NCBI GenBank assembly: GCA_027627225.1
Contig: CM051029.1
Span: 1,242,001-1,306,000, forward strand
Reading direction: 5' to 3'
Source: Congeria kusceri
Lineage: Eukaryota; Mollusca; Bivalvia; Myida; Dreissenidae
Length of the DNA: 64,000 nucleotides
The translations under genes and the position numbers were made by a program. Shown one piece after another: positions 1 to 11,352 of this stretch. The notes under the pieces are model-generated. The model made no database searches and had not been told where the DNA came from. It saw nothing but the letters and a program-made list of their open reading frames with translations. Each line of letters opens with the position of its first letter. The stretch's first letter is position 1.

Positions 1-1065
1 TTATGAAAGAATTTAGGGTATGCTTAAGAAATTACATTTTTACAACATTTCTATATGTTGCTTTGCAGAGGACGTGGAACAGCAGAAACAGCAGAAGTAA
101 TCGGATAAGTGTTGTAAAAATCGTTCATTATAAATATCACATATTTGTCTGTTTGGTTCTTTGATGGATACGTTTTCTCTACGTCAGTCCGTATACATGT
201 CGCACTGTCCATTTTAATAATACATAAATGCACAATACCTGTATTACACAGACGCGCACGCGTACACAAACACGCACTCATGAAACGAAATTATTATCAA
301 TACATCAGTACGGTGTTTGGATTGATTTTAAATATTAGAGAAAACAATGCAGGGTCAAATGCTCATTACAATCGGTTTGTTGAAGGTGATGTAATTAAAC
401 TTAATGAAAAGGTCAAATACCCAATCCAATCATGTTTTATTTTCAGTACGTGCATGAACCTTTTCTAATAGGAAATTCATAAATATAGTGTACGTACACA
501 TTTCAAAGACCCAGTGTCATATCGTGATCAGATTACTTAAAAAGACGTGTACAGTCTTTCAAGGCTTACGCCACCGATTTATACATCATCATGTAAACCG
601 AATAAATATTAACAAACAATTTGTTTCCTTAGTGTATTTTCTACACTGCCGCAATACTTGCAGCTAAAAACAAAGTACGTATTAACTGGCTCCTACTATA
701 CAGCCACTCCATAGTCTTAGAACGTATGCATCTACAAATGCAAAACCTGAAACGCTTGTTATATAAATGGTATTACATACTACTCGTATATACATGAAAT
801 CACCCACAGGGTGCAGACCACCGTACTAAGACATAGATAATATATACTGAATAACTAACTATATTACATTCAAATGTGAACTTTATATGCATACTAATAT
901 AACGTTCCAAATACTTAATCTAGTTTCCTAAGTTAAATCAATTATGTGAAAGGCAACTTGTTTAAACAATGACTTTCAATTCCGTTTACGTTAGATGCGT
1001 AATAAGGTAAATAGGCCAATGTATTGCATTAAATAAAATGCAGTGACAGTGATGGAAGTCTATAC
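1..1065. other. AT-rich non-coding stretch
   Basis: No gene is recognisable. The open frames near 51-470 are short, of random composition and have no splice or domain support. I see no inverted-repeat element here. Confidence 0.5.
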
Positions 1066-1532
<467 letters not shown>

Positions 1533-1574
1533 GAAGAACTACTACTGCTGCTTACGTTTAAGCCATTCACTGCA

Positions 1575-1613
1575 AGTAAGGAAAGATATAGGATCAGAAA
1601 AGGTACAGGGTGC
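1575..1613 (-). repeat. Terminal fragment of MITE family A
   Basis: The bases reading GGAAAGATATAGGATCAG and then GGTACAGGGTGCTGCT are the reverse complement of the right end of the elements at 3805-4080 and 8000-8300. Only the terminus is recognisable. Confidence 0.6.
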
Positions 1614-1615
1614 TG

Positions 1616-3804
1616 CTTAAATAGCTGTGGTCATTTTGATATGGAGATACATAATGTACGGTAAGCTTACATTTATACATGTATATTACTTGCGTCAGTG
1701 TTACGAAAACAACTTTCGTTGTCGGAATCAATAAACATACATTATGTTATATATGTGTGAACTGGTCAACAGGAACATATAGTTCGATGTTTATCTGATA
1801 TTTTCTATATTTTCTACACTTTTAAGTATCATCTTTTTGTTATATTAATACTTGATAATTTTTGAAAATGTTGCTTTGAAAGCAATTACATGTTACCATG
1901 CTTAAATGCTTAAGTTAGTTTTCTTCATGGTTTATTATATGAACAAAATAAACTATAAAATATTTATTTTTTATTTAATATTGGTTAAATATTATTCATA
2001 TTAAAAACTCAAAGACATTAACTATATGTATTGTATAGAAATGTACAATATATGTTTTGCATTACAACACTTTGTTTTAAAGTTGTTGATACACTTTGAG
2101 TAACTATTGAGTTAATAGCAAATAATTAGGTGCTTCAGTGTTTAATCTAAGCCAAAATTACATGTAAATCTACAAAACGTTTATTTCAACTTAATCAAGT
2201 AAGACATTTCAATAAACTAGAGTTTGTGAGAATGTTAGTTTAAATATGTATGATAAATATTATTGTACTAATAACTGTTGTAAATGCTTAAACCCACCCT
2301 TCCATATTTCATTGATCAGCATATATTTCCAGTTAGAGAGTTTTGCATTGTTTATTTGTATCATCCAAAACATTAATTTTAGAGGGTCAAAAACACTTTA
2401 AGCACTTAAACAATAGTCCAGAATTCAATTTGAAGTTGAAAGCACTTTTTATAAAAGTATTAGAATTTGTTTTTAGATGGGGTACTTTAACATGTTGCTT
2501 ATTTGTCAATATATGATTGTTGTTCACATCATAATGTTGTATATTGTATGTATAATTATGATAATTTATGATATTTTCATTTGTTTATAAATGGAAATAA
2601 ATGTAATGTTAAACTACATTAAAAGATATATGCTAGATCAACAAAAACTAAAACTTTTCAGTTCTTTTTGTGTTTTACCCTTCGAAATTTGCTAACCTTG
2701 ACCTTTGTTGCAAGAGGATTAATTTTGAACGATTTTATTCTTTGCAGCACAAGCATGTCAGCATGTTTTTGTGTAAATACTAGGTTAAAAGATAGTTAGA
2801 TACTTAATTCAGTTATGAGATGTCATGGTCCTGTAGGTTGGCATTTGTGTCGAATATAGCTTTCTCTGACGACTGTTTTCTGAGTGCCTCTTATACTTCA
2901 TTATAGTTACAATGTTCATTATTTAGATATCTTAGTTGTCTAAAACAATAGCTTAAGTCACCAGGCTGTTATTGAAATCAGAATATCAGAATTTATGAAG
3001 TTTTGTGACATGGTCAGTTGTGATATGTACTAAACACAGCATTTGGAACGTTACTGTACTAGGTTTAAAAAACCTACCCCTGTATACTTTAGCTGCGAAT
3101 ATTTCTGTTATATGACGGTGAAAGTTAATACATTTTGGATATTCGATTTGCATATGCATGTACATAATTTTAATGGGCTAAATTCACATATAGCCTTTAC
3201 CTGTATGATAACAACTGACTTGAAAGTATGGACACGCATTTTCAAGTTAGGTGAACTTGTCCTTATTTTCGATTGGGGTACTATACATATTTTTTTTTCT
3301 TTATATTGTTTATATAAACATCACCCTGTTGTTTTTTATTCTGCTTATATATGTCAATGTATCTGTTATGAAGTTTAAATATGCTGAAAAAAAAACAACA
3401 TGAACATGATGTGTGTTTTTTCTGATATCGCTCGAGCAATTTCTTTGACCAAGAGGTTGGCATTACAAAAATGCTATAGACTTTTTTATTACACGGTAAA
3501 AAGTATTTACATTTACAAAAACAGTGTCATATTGATAGTAGATTATGATGGGAACACAATTAAACACATATGTGATTATCACCATTAGTGTATGAACACT
3601 TTAAACATATTTTACGCCTACAGTACGGTTCTAACCACGAATGTATTTGAATGTTAACAACATTGCAACTATCTGAAAACAACGTTCGACTTGTTTAGTC
3701 TTCTGTCATAATTCAAAACTGGAAAGCGTCAAAATATGTCCGTCTATTGCTACGTATTAAGCATAACAATTGCTGTAACGAAATATATCAACCAAAACAA
3801 AAGG
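1616..3804. other. AT-rich non-coding stretch
   Basis: No recognisable coding exon, Ig-like motif or element. The frame at 3043-3378 gives no family resemblance. Confidence 0.45.
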
Positions 3805-4080
3805 AGGGAAAGATCCAGAGTGAACCCTGCTCCTTTTTGGCTCCCAACTGCCGCCCATCTGGGCTGGTCACCACATAAATGTTATAAAATGTCAAACATG
3901 TTTGCAACTATTCAATGGCAAATTAATAAACTATGTTTAAATATCTAAACTAGAAGCATTAGACACATTAAAAACCTGGATTTAGCAATTTATTAGAAAA
4001 TGTCAATTTACTGGACCGGCTTGCCAACCTGCGCCTCTTGAGCAGCACCCTGTACCTTTCTTGATCCTAGATATTTCCCT
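3805..4080. repeat. MITE-like element, family A, copy 1
   Basis: Starts AGGGAAAGATCCAG and ends CTAGATATTTCCCT, so the ends form imperfect terminal inverted repeats. The inner inverted segments include CCTGCTCC at the left and GAGCAGCACCCTGTACC at the right. The body is non-coding. It aligns along its whole length with 8000-8300, and its right end is also seen at 1575-1613. Length and structure fit a non-autonomous DNA transposon; the superfamily is unknown. Confidence 0.75.
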
Positions 4081-4306
4081 ACAAAAGTAAATTAACAGAC
4101 AAATGTATCACTATGTTTTACGATTTATGACGTTTTAATGAATAAAATAGACACAACGCTACTGCAGTGCACGGGGCGGAGCCTACGGATCATACTTCAA
4201 TGTACTGATGCGCGAATTGCAAAAAAGAAATCTCAAATGATTTATTTCTCTTTTAAGGTAAAATTTTAAAGAATACATACAATTGATATTATATTTGTAA
4301 TTATAA

Positions 4307-4460
4307 GAATTGAAACGCATTTTGTCGACGCTTCATCGATGTATGAAGGCCATTTAGTGTGTATCTAATTTGTACATAAAGCCTTCGGCTTTATGCAAAT
4401 TACATACCTAAAACTGACCGTTATACACCGATGAAGCGCCGAAAAGAGCGTTTCAAATCT
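4307..4460. repeat. Near-palindromic (hairpin) MITE, about 154 bp
   Basis: The left arm (GAAACGC, then CGCTTCATCGATGTAT) is mirrored by the right arm (ATACACCGATGAAGCGCC, then GCGTTTC). The centre at about 4375-4396 is a tight inverted repeat around CATAAAGCCTTCGGCTTTATG. Non-coding; a foldback element. Confidence 0.8.
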
Positions 4461-4867
4461 AATTACATGATGTAGTCTGGTTATTTGATAGTTACTGAAT
4501 GCTTCCGAACCCATCCCTACACTTTAAAGTTCTGTAATCGAACATGTAAATATTTAGTCCAATAGTGTTAACATGAACATATAAAATTATTTAAATGTTA
4601 ATATCTACTGAATACTCATTATTAGTGCACTGAATGAACGCGGAAGATTGATTTCATAAAGATAGTGTATACAGCCGCATGCCAACTGATTTAGCACAGA
4701 GTTAATATACATGTAACGCATACACACTATTGCGCAAATGTATACAGGAAGATCAATACAGTGAACGAACAAAAGGGATTTTATATACTATAAATATCAT
4801 TACATATGTATTAAGGTGTGCCGTCATACTTCCTTTTATGTATTTAGTGAGGAATTAAGTCGTGGCG
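4461..4867 (+). promoter_or_regulatory. 5' flank of unit A (putative promoter region)
   Basis: AT-rich sequence directly before the signal-peptide exon. It shares only short pieces, such as CGCGGAAG, with the better-conserved flanks of units B and C. No start site can be placed from sequence alone. Confidence 0.3.
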
Positions 4868-4916
4868 ATGTTCTACTTCAAATGTGTCTGTGTTTTCGTG
4901 TTTTCGAGATGTATAG
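4868..4916 (+). CDS. Signal-peptide exon of unit A
   Basis: Encodes MFYFKCVCVFVFSRCI plus one base, then donor GTAAG. A short hydrophobic leader directs secretion. Length (49 nt), phase 1 ending and sequence match the exons at 13585 and 28729. The start is the only ATG giving this hydrophobic leader, and it is preceded by GTGGCG as in the other copies. Confidence 0.75.
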
Positions 4917-7335
4917 GTAAGTTAACACACTCTTACATTATTAGCTTTTGCCATACATGTTTACATAAGTTTTTGTGTTCGCTCTAGTTCATATAGTTTT
5001 TTCGAACTATCATAAATATTGATAATGTTGATGATTGACTTTCTGATCATATCAACAAAAACGGATACCGAACAAATAATAATACAAAAACATGCGCTAT
5101 GGTACATACATGATTAAACTAATAATAATATATGGCGGGTTCGGTATGTGAGAGAAACAACATTGCTAGCATAGTTGGCATTACTTTTTCTGATCAAATG
5201 TAGTAAACCATATCGTAATCCATTAAAAAGGTTACATTGAGTATTATTATTTAATTATAAGTAGTATACTGTTATAAAAATGAGTGTGTTGCCTTTATTT
5301 TGAACTAAATTCTGAGTCTTTAAGCAATACATTTAAGTGATGTGGGATCTTGCATCCACACACATAGAGTTTGTGTATGCCTATAGTGGCAAAGATGTGC
5401 TTTACATAGTTTCTATATTAACCATTTAACGCCATTTTAGTTAATAAAAATAGCATGTACCGTTTCAAAAACAATTTAGCCGACTGAGCCATATTACTCA
5501 ATGCAATGTCATCTAATAAAATACTGTAATTATTCAGTTTAATTGATAATACATTATATCTTATTACAACACAGTTGTTGCAAATAAGTCTCAATTGAAA
5601 CACTATTGAATAGATTCCAAACAGATGAATATGACTTGTTTTTTTCGATAAAACAAATAAAATTACTGTTCTAAAAATAAAATTTACAACACAACATTTT
5701 TCATTAATAATGGTTTTGATGATGATTGTGCAATACATTGAATGAATCAGAAAATTAAACATGTGTTTATTGTAACAAAATGTATACACACTGAACTGAA
5801 TTACCAAAACAACAGTGTTACTATTATTTAACGACAAAGCTCGTATCCTTATACAATCCACATGGCTGCATAATATCATGGTTTCATTCATAGAAAGTCT
5901 TAATTGTTTTTCAGCTCATTTTTCTTACTTCATTTTAGATCAACACATTATGATCTCTGCGATTTTGGCTGTATGTCAGTAGTAAGATATATCCATATGA
6001 TTTGGTAACCGCTATAATTGAACAAGTGTGCACAGGTATAAAATTAACATTAAGAGAACACTCAATTTACTTACTAGTAAACTTACAATTGTGGATGTTT
6101 TTGTAACGCTATAATTGGTTATTTAAAAAAAAACGTCAGCTATTGTAAATGATATTTTATTGTTGGTAAACGTTAACATTTTAAAAGCAAGGATCAGATT
6201 CAACACATGGTTTCACCCGGCATATACAAACCGAAGTAATAATTGCTTTTAATATAGATCATTTAAATGCATTTCAAAAAATCTCGACGTTTTGTTTTTT
6301 AAACTGAATGCTCAATATGAATTAATGTGTATTTTTTTTTGTTTTTTTTTTATCCATTCTGATATGATCTTTATCACATATTAGTAGATGATAGTTGTTT
6401 CTATTCTTTTCTATTAATTTGAGACGTCTATGTGTCAAATATATTTGCATTTTGAGAAACAACAATGGAAAAAATTATAATGACACGCTAAGGTGACTTT
6501 CGGCGGTAACCTTTTTAGTAACTGATTGTGTTGTTGACACCCGACACTTTTTTGGAAACACAGTGTGTCTTGCTTTTTAACTATCTAATATAATTGACAT
6601 CACACTATTGTCTATTAAATTTGACGTGATAAAAATGGTATTTGAAGATTTTATCATATCCATATGGCCTAAATACTGAAAGTTGTGGGTTAATATGCCA
6701 GAACTGTATTGTTTAGGTCAGCTTTTACGATCTGCAGTCTTCTCGTATCCAGATGTGTATCCTGTGTGTTTCACCACAATTTCCAAACAACGGTCGTTTC
6801 GCCAAATATATATTATGGTACATTTTATATCATATGCACATATTTTATATATTATGCACACATTGTCCTCTGTTTTCACTGCAAATAACCACCCCGTTTA
6901 TACATACGCTAAAATTCACTAATTGGCCTGATTCGAATTTGACGTCACTTTAACACTTAATTGAATGATATTAAAATCACTTATACATTAATATAAAACT
7001 CACAGTGATGTCTTTTCATTGTTGTGCTTTTGAAAGCGCAATTTTAACAGACTGAATGTTCAGTCATCTACCAAGCACATAATTTTTGCAAAATCGATTC
7101 ATTCCAATATATTCAAATGCTTACCAAAAGAGAAATCGTACCAATAAAACGTATATTGTTGTAATTAATATTTAATGTAAAACACTCTACTTGAAGCATT
7201 TCCTAAGATGGATTTAAGATATCAAAAAAGAATGATAACACATTGAAATAAACATGGATACGTATTTCATTCGTCAATAATGTCATTAATTGTTATAAAT
7301 AATAATGAAAATAATCGATAAACTATTTGTTTCAG
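4917..7335. other. Intron-like stretch of unit A without recognisable exons
   Basis: AT-rich. No Ig-type Cys/Trp pattern or paralogue of Ig1-Ig6 exons was found on either strand. The minus-strand frame at 5418-5891 has no family features. Confidence 0.45.
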
Positions 7336-7542
7336 ACCCACCAATCCACCAGCCACGAATTTTACGTTGAGCAAACTGGAAACTGATACATTCCTCCATA
7401 TGGGACTGACCCTGGAGATCGAACGCGCTCAATTATCAGATGAAGGTGTTTACCTATGTAATGCAACAAATACGATGCATGCAATCAGAAACAAAATAGA
7501 ACATGGGTCTAGTGAGTCACAATTTTTTTATGGATGTTCAAT
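7336..7542 (+). pseudogene. Broken Ig7 exon of unit A
   Basis: After acceptor TTTCAG the exon begins ACCCACC like its paralogues, then jumps to the middle of the domain (NPPATNFT). About 80 bases holding the first Cys are deleted and the join is out of frame. The second half is clear: LSDEGVYLCNATNTM corresponds to LTDEGEYRCSASNRM in unit B. A run of seven T near 7523 adds a further one-base shift. The donor GTGAGT is intact. Confidence 0.8.
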
Positions 7543-7648
7543 GTGAGTGAGAAAACCTCGGTATTGACAAGTTAATGGTGTTCTGCAATAAAAACTGGTA
7601 AATGATTTGTTTTTAACGCATCACTGATTCTATTATACATTGTTTCAG

Positions 7649-7949
7649 ATGGAGCAAAAATCGAGAAATTATATGCGAATATTTCAAATAGCAGTACCAT
7701 AATAGTCGATCAGTATCAATCAGTCGAGCTTGTATGTGAAGTGGATGGTGATCCCGAACCGGTTGTCCATAAAAAATGCAATAGGTCAACACGATTCAAC
7801 ACTAAAAGGTTAATTAACTGCATATCAAACGTATTATTTTCATCTACACCGAGCCAGATGTGAATAAGATGCTTAAAAGTATAAATGCCAGGCACACAAC
7901 GCACATAACCCGACTCAACAGGAGCAGATATTGGATATGCTTGTAAAAT
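7649..7949 (+). pseudogene. Broken Ig8 exon of unit A
   Basis: The N-terminal half is readable: TIIVDQYQSVELVCEVDGDP matches TIIVDQGETIELVCDADGDP in unit B. The C-terminal half is shifted and contains stops at the position of the second-Cys strand (ARCEYD becomes ARCE-stop-D). Acceptor TTTCAG and donor GTAAGT are kept. Confidence 0.8.
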
Positions 7950-7999
7950 GTAAGTTTATCAAATATTCGATATCTGGCTTGCTTTCAGCTCATATAAAA

Positions 8000-8300
8000 G
8001 AGAAAGTTCTAGAAAATAGTGGGTGCTGCACCCTGATTCTTTCTGGTTTCCCACTGCTGCCCCTCTGCGCTGGTCAACACACACATGTTAAATAAATTTT
8101 TGAAATTCAATATAGTTTTGCAACTAAAATTCAATGACAAATGAATAGACTATACTTTAAAAGTTTATTGAGAGGCATTTCACTCATGAAAGCTCTGGTC
8201 TTAGCAAATTCTTAGAAAATCTTTGCCAATTGGTCTAGCGTTCCACCCTGCTCCTATTGAGCAGCACCCTGTACTTTTTTTTTATCCTAGATCTTCCCCT
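8000..8300. repeat. MITE-like element, family A, copy 2
   Basis: Full-length relative of 3805-4080. The left part carries GGGTGCTGCACCCTG; the right end reads GAGCAGCACCCTGTAC then CCTAGATCTTCCCCT. Inserted in the intron between the Ig8 and Ig9 relics of unit A. Confidence 0.75.
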
Positions 8301-8364
8301 ATTTAACTAGACACATTTTTTTCTGAATTCATGTATATTTCAATACGACTGTTTAGTCTGCAAG

Positions 8365-8679
8365 GTTCCCCAAGAACATCTTTGTTTGCAACCCAGTAAC
8401 AACGCAGTACAGGGTACCTAACGACACAGTTGTACTAACGTTTACCATAAAGGCTTACCCGAGTATAGCAAATTTGCATTTGGTCAAAAAACAACAGTGT
8501 ATATGATGGATGGAACATTCATTTCAATGACAGCCATCACAAGATCAGCGTCTCGGAAGACCGTTTGCATACAGAGTTAACAATTAATCATGTTCATGTG
8601 AACGATATTGGAACATATCAAGTAAACGTTTCCAATCCATTAGGTTCAACATCTGAGGATTTGTTCTTTCATAATTAAT
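8365..8679 (+). pseudogene. Broken Ig9 exon of unit A
   Basis: Begins GGTTCCCCAAGAACATC, like GGTTCACCAAGAGCGTC in unit B. PNDTVVLTFTIKAYP in one frame and then LTINHVHVNDIGTYQVNVSN in another match the Ig9 exons at 23126 and 44082. At least one frameshift lies near 8500 and the donor is lost. As in the paralogues, both canonical Ig cysteines are replaced (TFTI and YQVNVSN). Confidence 0.75.
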
Positions 8680-8808
8680 ATTTTAGCACGAATCAAGTAC
8701 TCGCCGAAAAGTGTTTATTTATTTTCCAAAACTTTTATATTGGCCATAAATAACTTATTATTCTTGCATAAGTTTCGTAATATTAGGTCAACTTCATGTA
8801 GTTGTGCG

Positions 8809-8813
8809 AGTAA

Positions 8814-8849
<36 letters not shown>

Positions 8850-8864
8850 TAGTAGTAGTACTAA

Positions 8865-8915
<51 letters not shown>

Positions 8916-8935
8916 AAGTAGTAGTAGTAGTAGTT
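8809..8935. repeat. (AGT)n trinucleotide microsatellite
   Basis: About 125 bp of AGT units with a few variants, just after the end of unit A. Confidence 0.95.
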
Positions 8936-9002
8936 ATAAGCTTAACCTGTAATTAAAGTACTTTTAAAATGCAATTGAGTAGAAAACGGGATACATAGAA
9001 TA

Positions 9003-9136
9003 AATGGTAAGTGCCGGGAAGGGGAAAGTTTATCCGGTTCGGCCCGAAAATAAAAATAGGGCTCGCTTAAGATCGCCCTATTTTCATTTTCTTAACCTCA
9101 CCGGATAAACTTTCTCCATCCCGGTACCGACCATGT
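9003..9136. repeat. Near-palindromic MITE, about 134 bp
   Basis: Left arm TGCCGGGAAGG, GGAAAGTTTATCCGG and AAAATAGGGC is mirrored at the right by GCCCTATTTTC, CCGGATAAACTTTC and CATCCCGGTA. Non-coding hairpin-forming element. Confidence 0.85.
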
Positions 9137-9911
9137 ATTTTCTATATATTTTACGTTACCATAAATATGTTACAACATTAGACAACTAGTGTATTTGCAT
9201 AGAGTTATCATTCTTTCCAAACACCCAGAAGTGGAATATTAATGAGCAAACGCGCATTATATTACATGAATCTACACGCTCAGAACTAAACCAAAATATA
9301 TAAAACACTGTAATAATGAATACAGCATCTGTATTTTTAAACAATAGCAGCGTACAGAATGTGCAAATAATACAATATATTTAACTTGACGTTGATTTAA
9401 TACGGATTTTATTGGGTTACTGAAATCAAAATTTAAAAATAAATTGAATTAAACTGCATAAACTGCACTTTAAATTCAAAGATTAAGACTAAATTAAATA
9501 TAGTAAACTTCATAAACTTTATTACACGCAGCATACAATCTCATTTACTTTACCTTTAAGTCAGTATGAAACGCTTTTACAAGCAGTGTTTTCAACTTAA
9601 CCGTCTTTGTGTTTATGCGTATTAACGGATAATACCTGCAAACACCTTACCGTAACATTTTAATAACAATCACATATAGTCTAGGTTCTTTTAAAATTCA
9701 GTAAACAATTGAACGTGTATCATTATATTCGTAAGACGTATTGTAACAATCTCATATGATTTATGTTAACATCGACGTTCGATCCTAATTTAATAGAACA
9801 TAGTTACAGTGGGGTTATTGATTTTGTTCCGCAAATTACGGCTGAATGAAGGATTAATTTGGATGCGGATTTTTTATGGATTAATCTCTAACAATCCCAT
9901 TTTCAGGGAGT
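9137..9911. other. AT-rich non-coding stretch
   Basis: No exon, element or repeat recognised. Confidence 0.45.
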
Positions 9912-10139
9912 TTATAGGTTGTTTGGGTTTTTTAGGGGCTATTAAGGATTATTAAAGATGCTAGAGTACTGAGAATGCGTAACCTACCAACGAACGATCT
10001 TACATTCGTGCAGGGTAATTTAAAAGAAGAATATAGCTCTCTTCATTTCGATTCATACTACAATTTTGTGTACAGGCTTATCATAATAGTGGATATGTTG
10101 ATTGTAACTCTAGAAGCCTTTTGCCACTCTGTTTACAAA
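9912..10139. repeat. Left copy of a ~230 bp direct repeat flanking the Ig1-Ig2 insertion
   Basis: Matches 11115-11352 at roughly 95 percent by eye. Shared stretches include TTATTAAAGATGCTAGA and CGAACGATCTTACATTCGTG. It ends at TGTTTACAAAA, exactly where Ig1-like sequence begins. Confidence 0.9.
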
Positions 10140-10144
10140 AAAAG

Positions 10145-11118
10145 ACAACAGCAGACAAGTGATGGAATGTTCTACACCCTCACCGGTTAATGCAGTAAAT
10201 TGGCTACTTTCCAGTGTTGACAATGTCGTCATGATTCTCGAGTTTAATAACAACAGTTGTCTTGCTACGGGTGCATCTGATATTTTGGACTGTTTTTGCA
10301 ACACATCAACTCTGTACACCTGTGCTATCAAGGCCGTTAGTGTGTCCAATAATGGTGATACTTGGCGTTGTTCCGCTCGCATTGATGGACTTACAACCTA
10401 TAGCAACATCTACACAATCAATATTCGCAGTAAGCACACCATCAAGATACACACACTTTGATTTGATTATTAATGTTATTATATTTGTAATTATGTATTG
10501 TAGTCCAGTCAAACTAAGCTTTATTTCAGAAAAACTCAGCACTTTGACATTTCTTCCACGACCTGTCTCAGCCGTGTCCTACCCTGTATACAATGCCACA
10601 TCAACATTCACATGAATCACTTCACAGAGCAGTCCAGCGGCAAGTATTCACTGGTTCGAAGATGGAGTAAACATCACAGAGAAATCCAGTTATGTATACA
10701 TATCTTATGTGACGACAAGTGTTGTCAGTTATACACCAACCTCTCACAGCAGCAAGAATCTATCGTGTCTGGCATTTATATACAGGAACATCTCAACAAC
10801 CATACTTACTGGAACGGATTTGCGTATTCAATGTAAGTACCACTTATCGATATTGTCTTAATCTGACAGAATTGCGGAAATGGTACCATATGTACTGGAC
10901 GCAAAGTGTACACATTACAGTTCTGTCACAATTCTTCGGTTTATAACACACCAATGGCGACGTTCGCAGCTGTTATTAGTGTCCGCCTATAACTAAGTAG
11001 ATGTTTTCTGTAGAGAAAAAGAGGAATCATGCCTTGATATATAGCTGGCAGGCTATTTTAATTGTGTGCCATTAATTATCTAATGCTATAGTTGAATACA
11101 TAATACATAGTTTATTTT
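10145..11118 (+). pseudogene. Displaced duplicate of the unit B Ig1-Ig2 region
   Basis: Near-identical to 18803-19782. It starts inside the Ig1 exon (CAACAGCAGAC), so the acceptor and about the first 18 Ig1 codons are missing. It runs through the Ig1 donor (10429/10430), the intron, a complete Ig2 exon (10530-10832) and about 285 bases of the following intron. The Ig2 exon carries TGA in place of the TGC of its first cysteine (about 10613-10615). The Ig1 part has no acceptor. Sequence on both sides is unrelated to unit B, so this is a fragment and not the start of a further unit. Confidence 0.9.
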
Positions 11119-11352
11119 AAGAGTGTATAGGTTGTTTGGTTTTTTTAGGGGTTATTAAGGATTATTAAAGATGCTAGAATACTGCGAATGCGTAACCTAC
11201 CAGCGAACGATCTTACATTCGTGCAATGTAATTTAAAAGAAGAATATAGCTCTCTTCATTTCGAATCATACTACAATTTTGTGTACAGGCTTATCATTAT
11301 AGTGGATATGTTGATTGTAACTGTAGAAGCCTTTTGCCATTCTGTTTACAAA
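11115..11352. repeat. Right copy of the ~230 bp direct repeat
   Basis: Second copy of the sequence at 9912-10139, resuming right after the duplicated Ig fragment. The overlap AGTGTA at the junction is shared with the donor sequence (AAGTGTAAAGG near 19778). Confidence 0.9.

Larger units (their letters stand above)
4868..8679 (+). pseudogene. Unit A: relic of Ig-domain receptor tyrosine phosphatase paralogue
   Basis: The most decayed of the three units. It consists of a signal-peptide exon (4868-4916), then after 2.4 kb without Ig exons the remains of Ig7 (7336-7542), Ig8 (7649-7949) and Ig9 (8365-8679). Their order and splice phases match units B and C. Ig1-Ig6, FN3, membrane and phosphatase exons are not found. 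Each Ig relic has an internal deletion, stop or frameshift. A MITE (8000-8300) sits in the Ig8-Ig9 intron. Calling it one gene rests on the same exon order as in the other units. The signal exon is still intact and could be spliced onto something else. Confidence 0.8.

Noticed and set aside
145..468. 107-codon plus-strand frame
   Set aside because: No recognisable motif and isolated in AT-rich DNA.
5418..5891. 157-codon minus-strand frame
   Set aside because: AT-rich composition and no domain or splice support.
10145..11118. A fourth receptor unit
   Set aside because: It starts inside an exon without acceptor or leader and is flanked by unrelated repeated DNA, so it is a duplicated fragment.
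9912..11352. Transposon insertion with a 230-bp target-site duplication
   Set aside because: Target-site duplications are far shorter, and the insert is a plain piece of a neighbouring gene without element ends.
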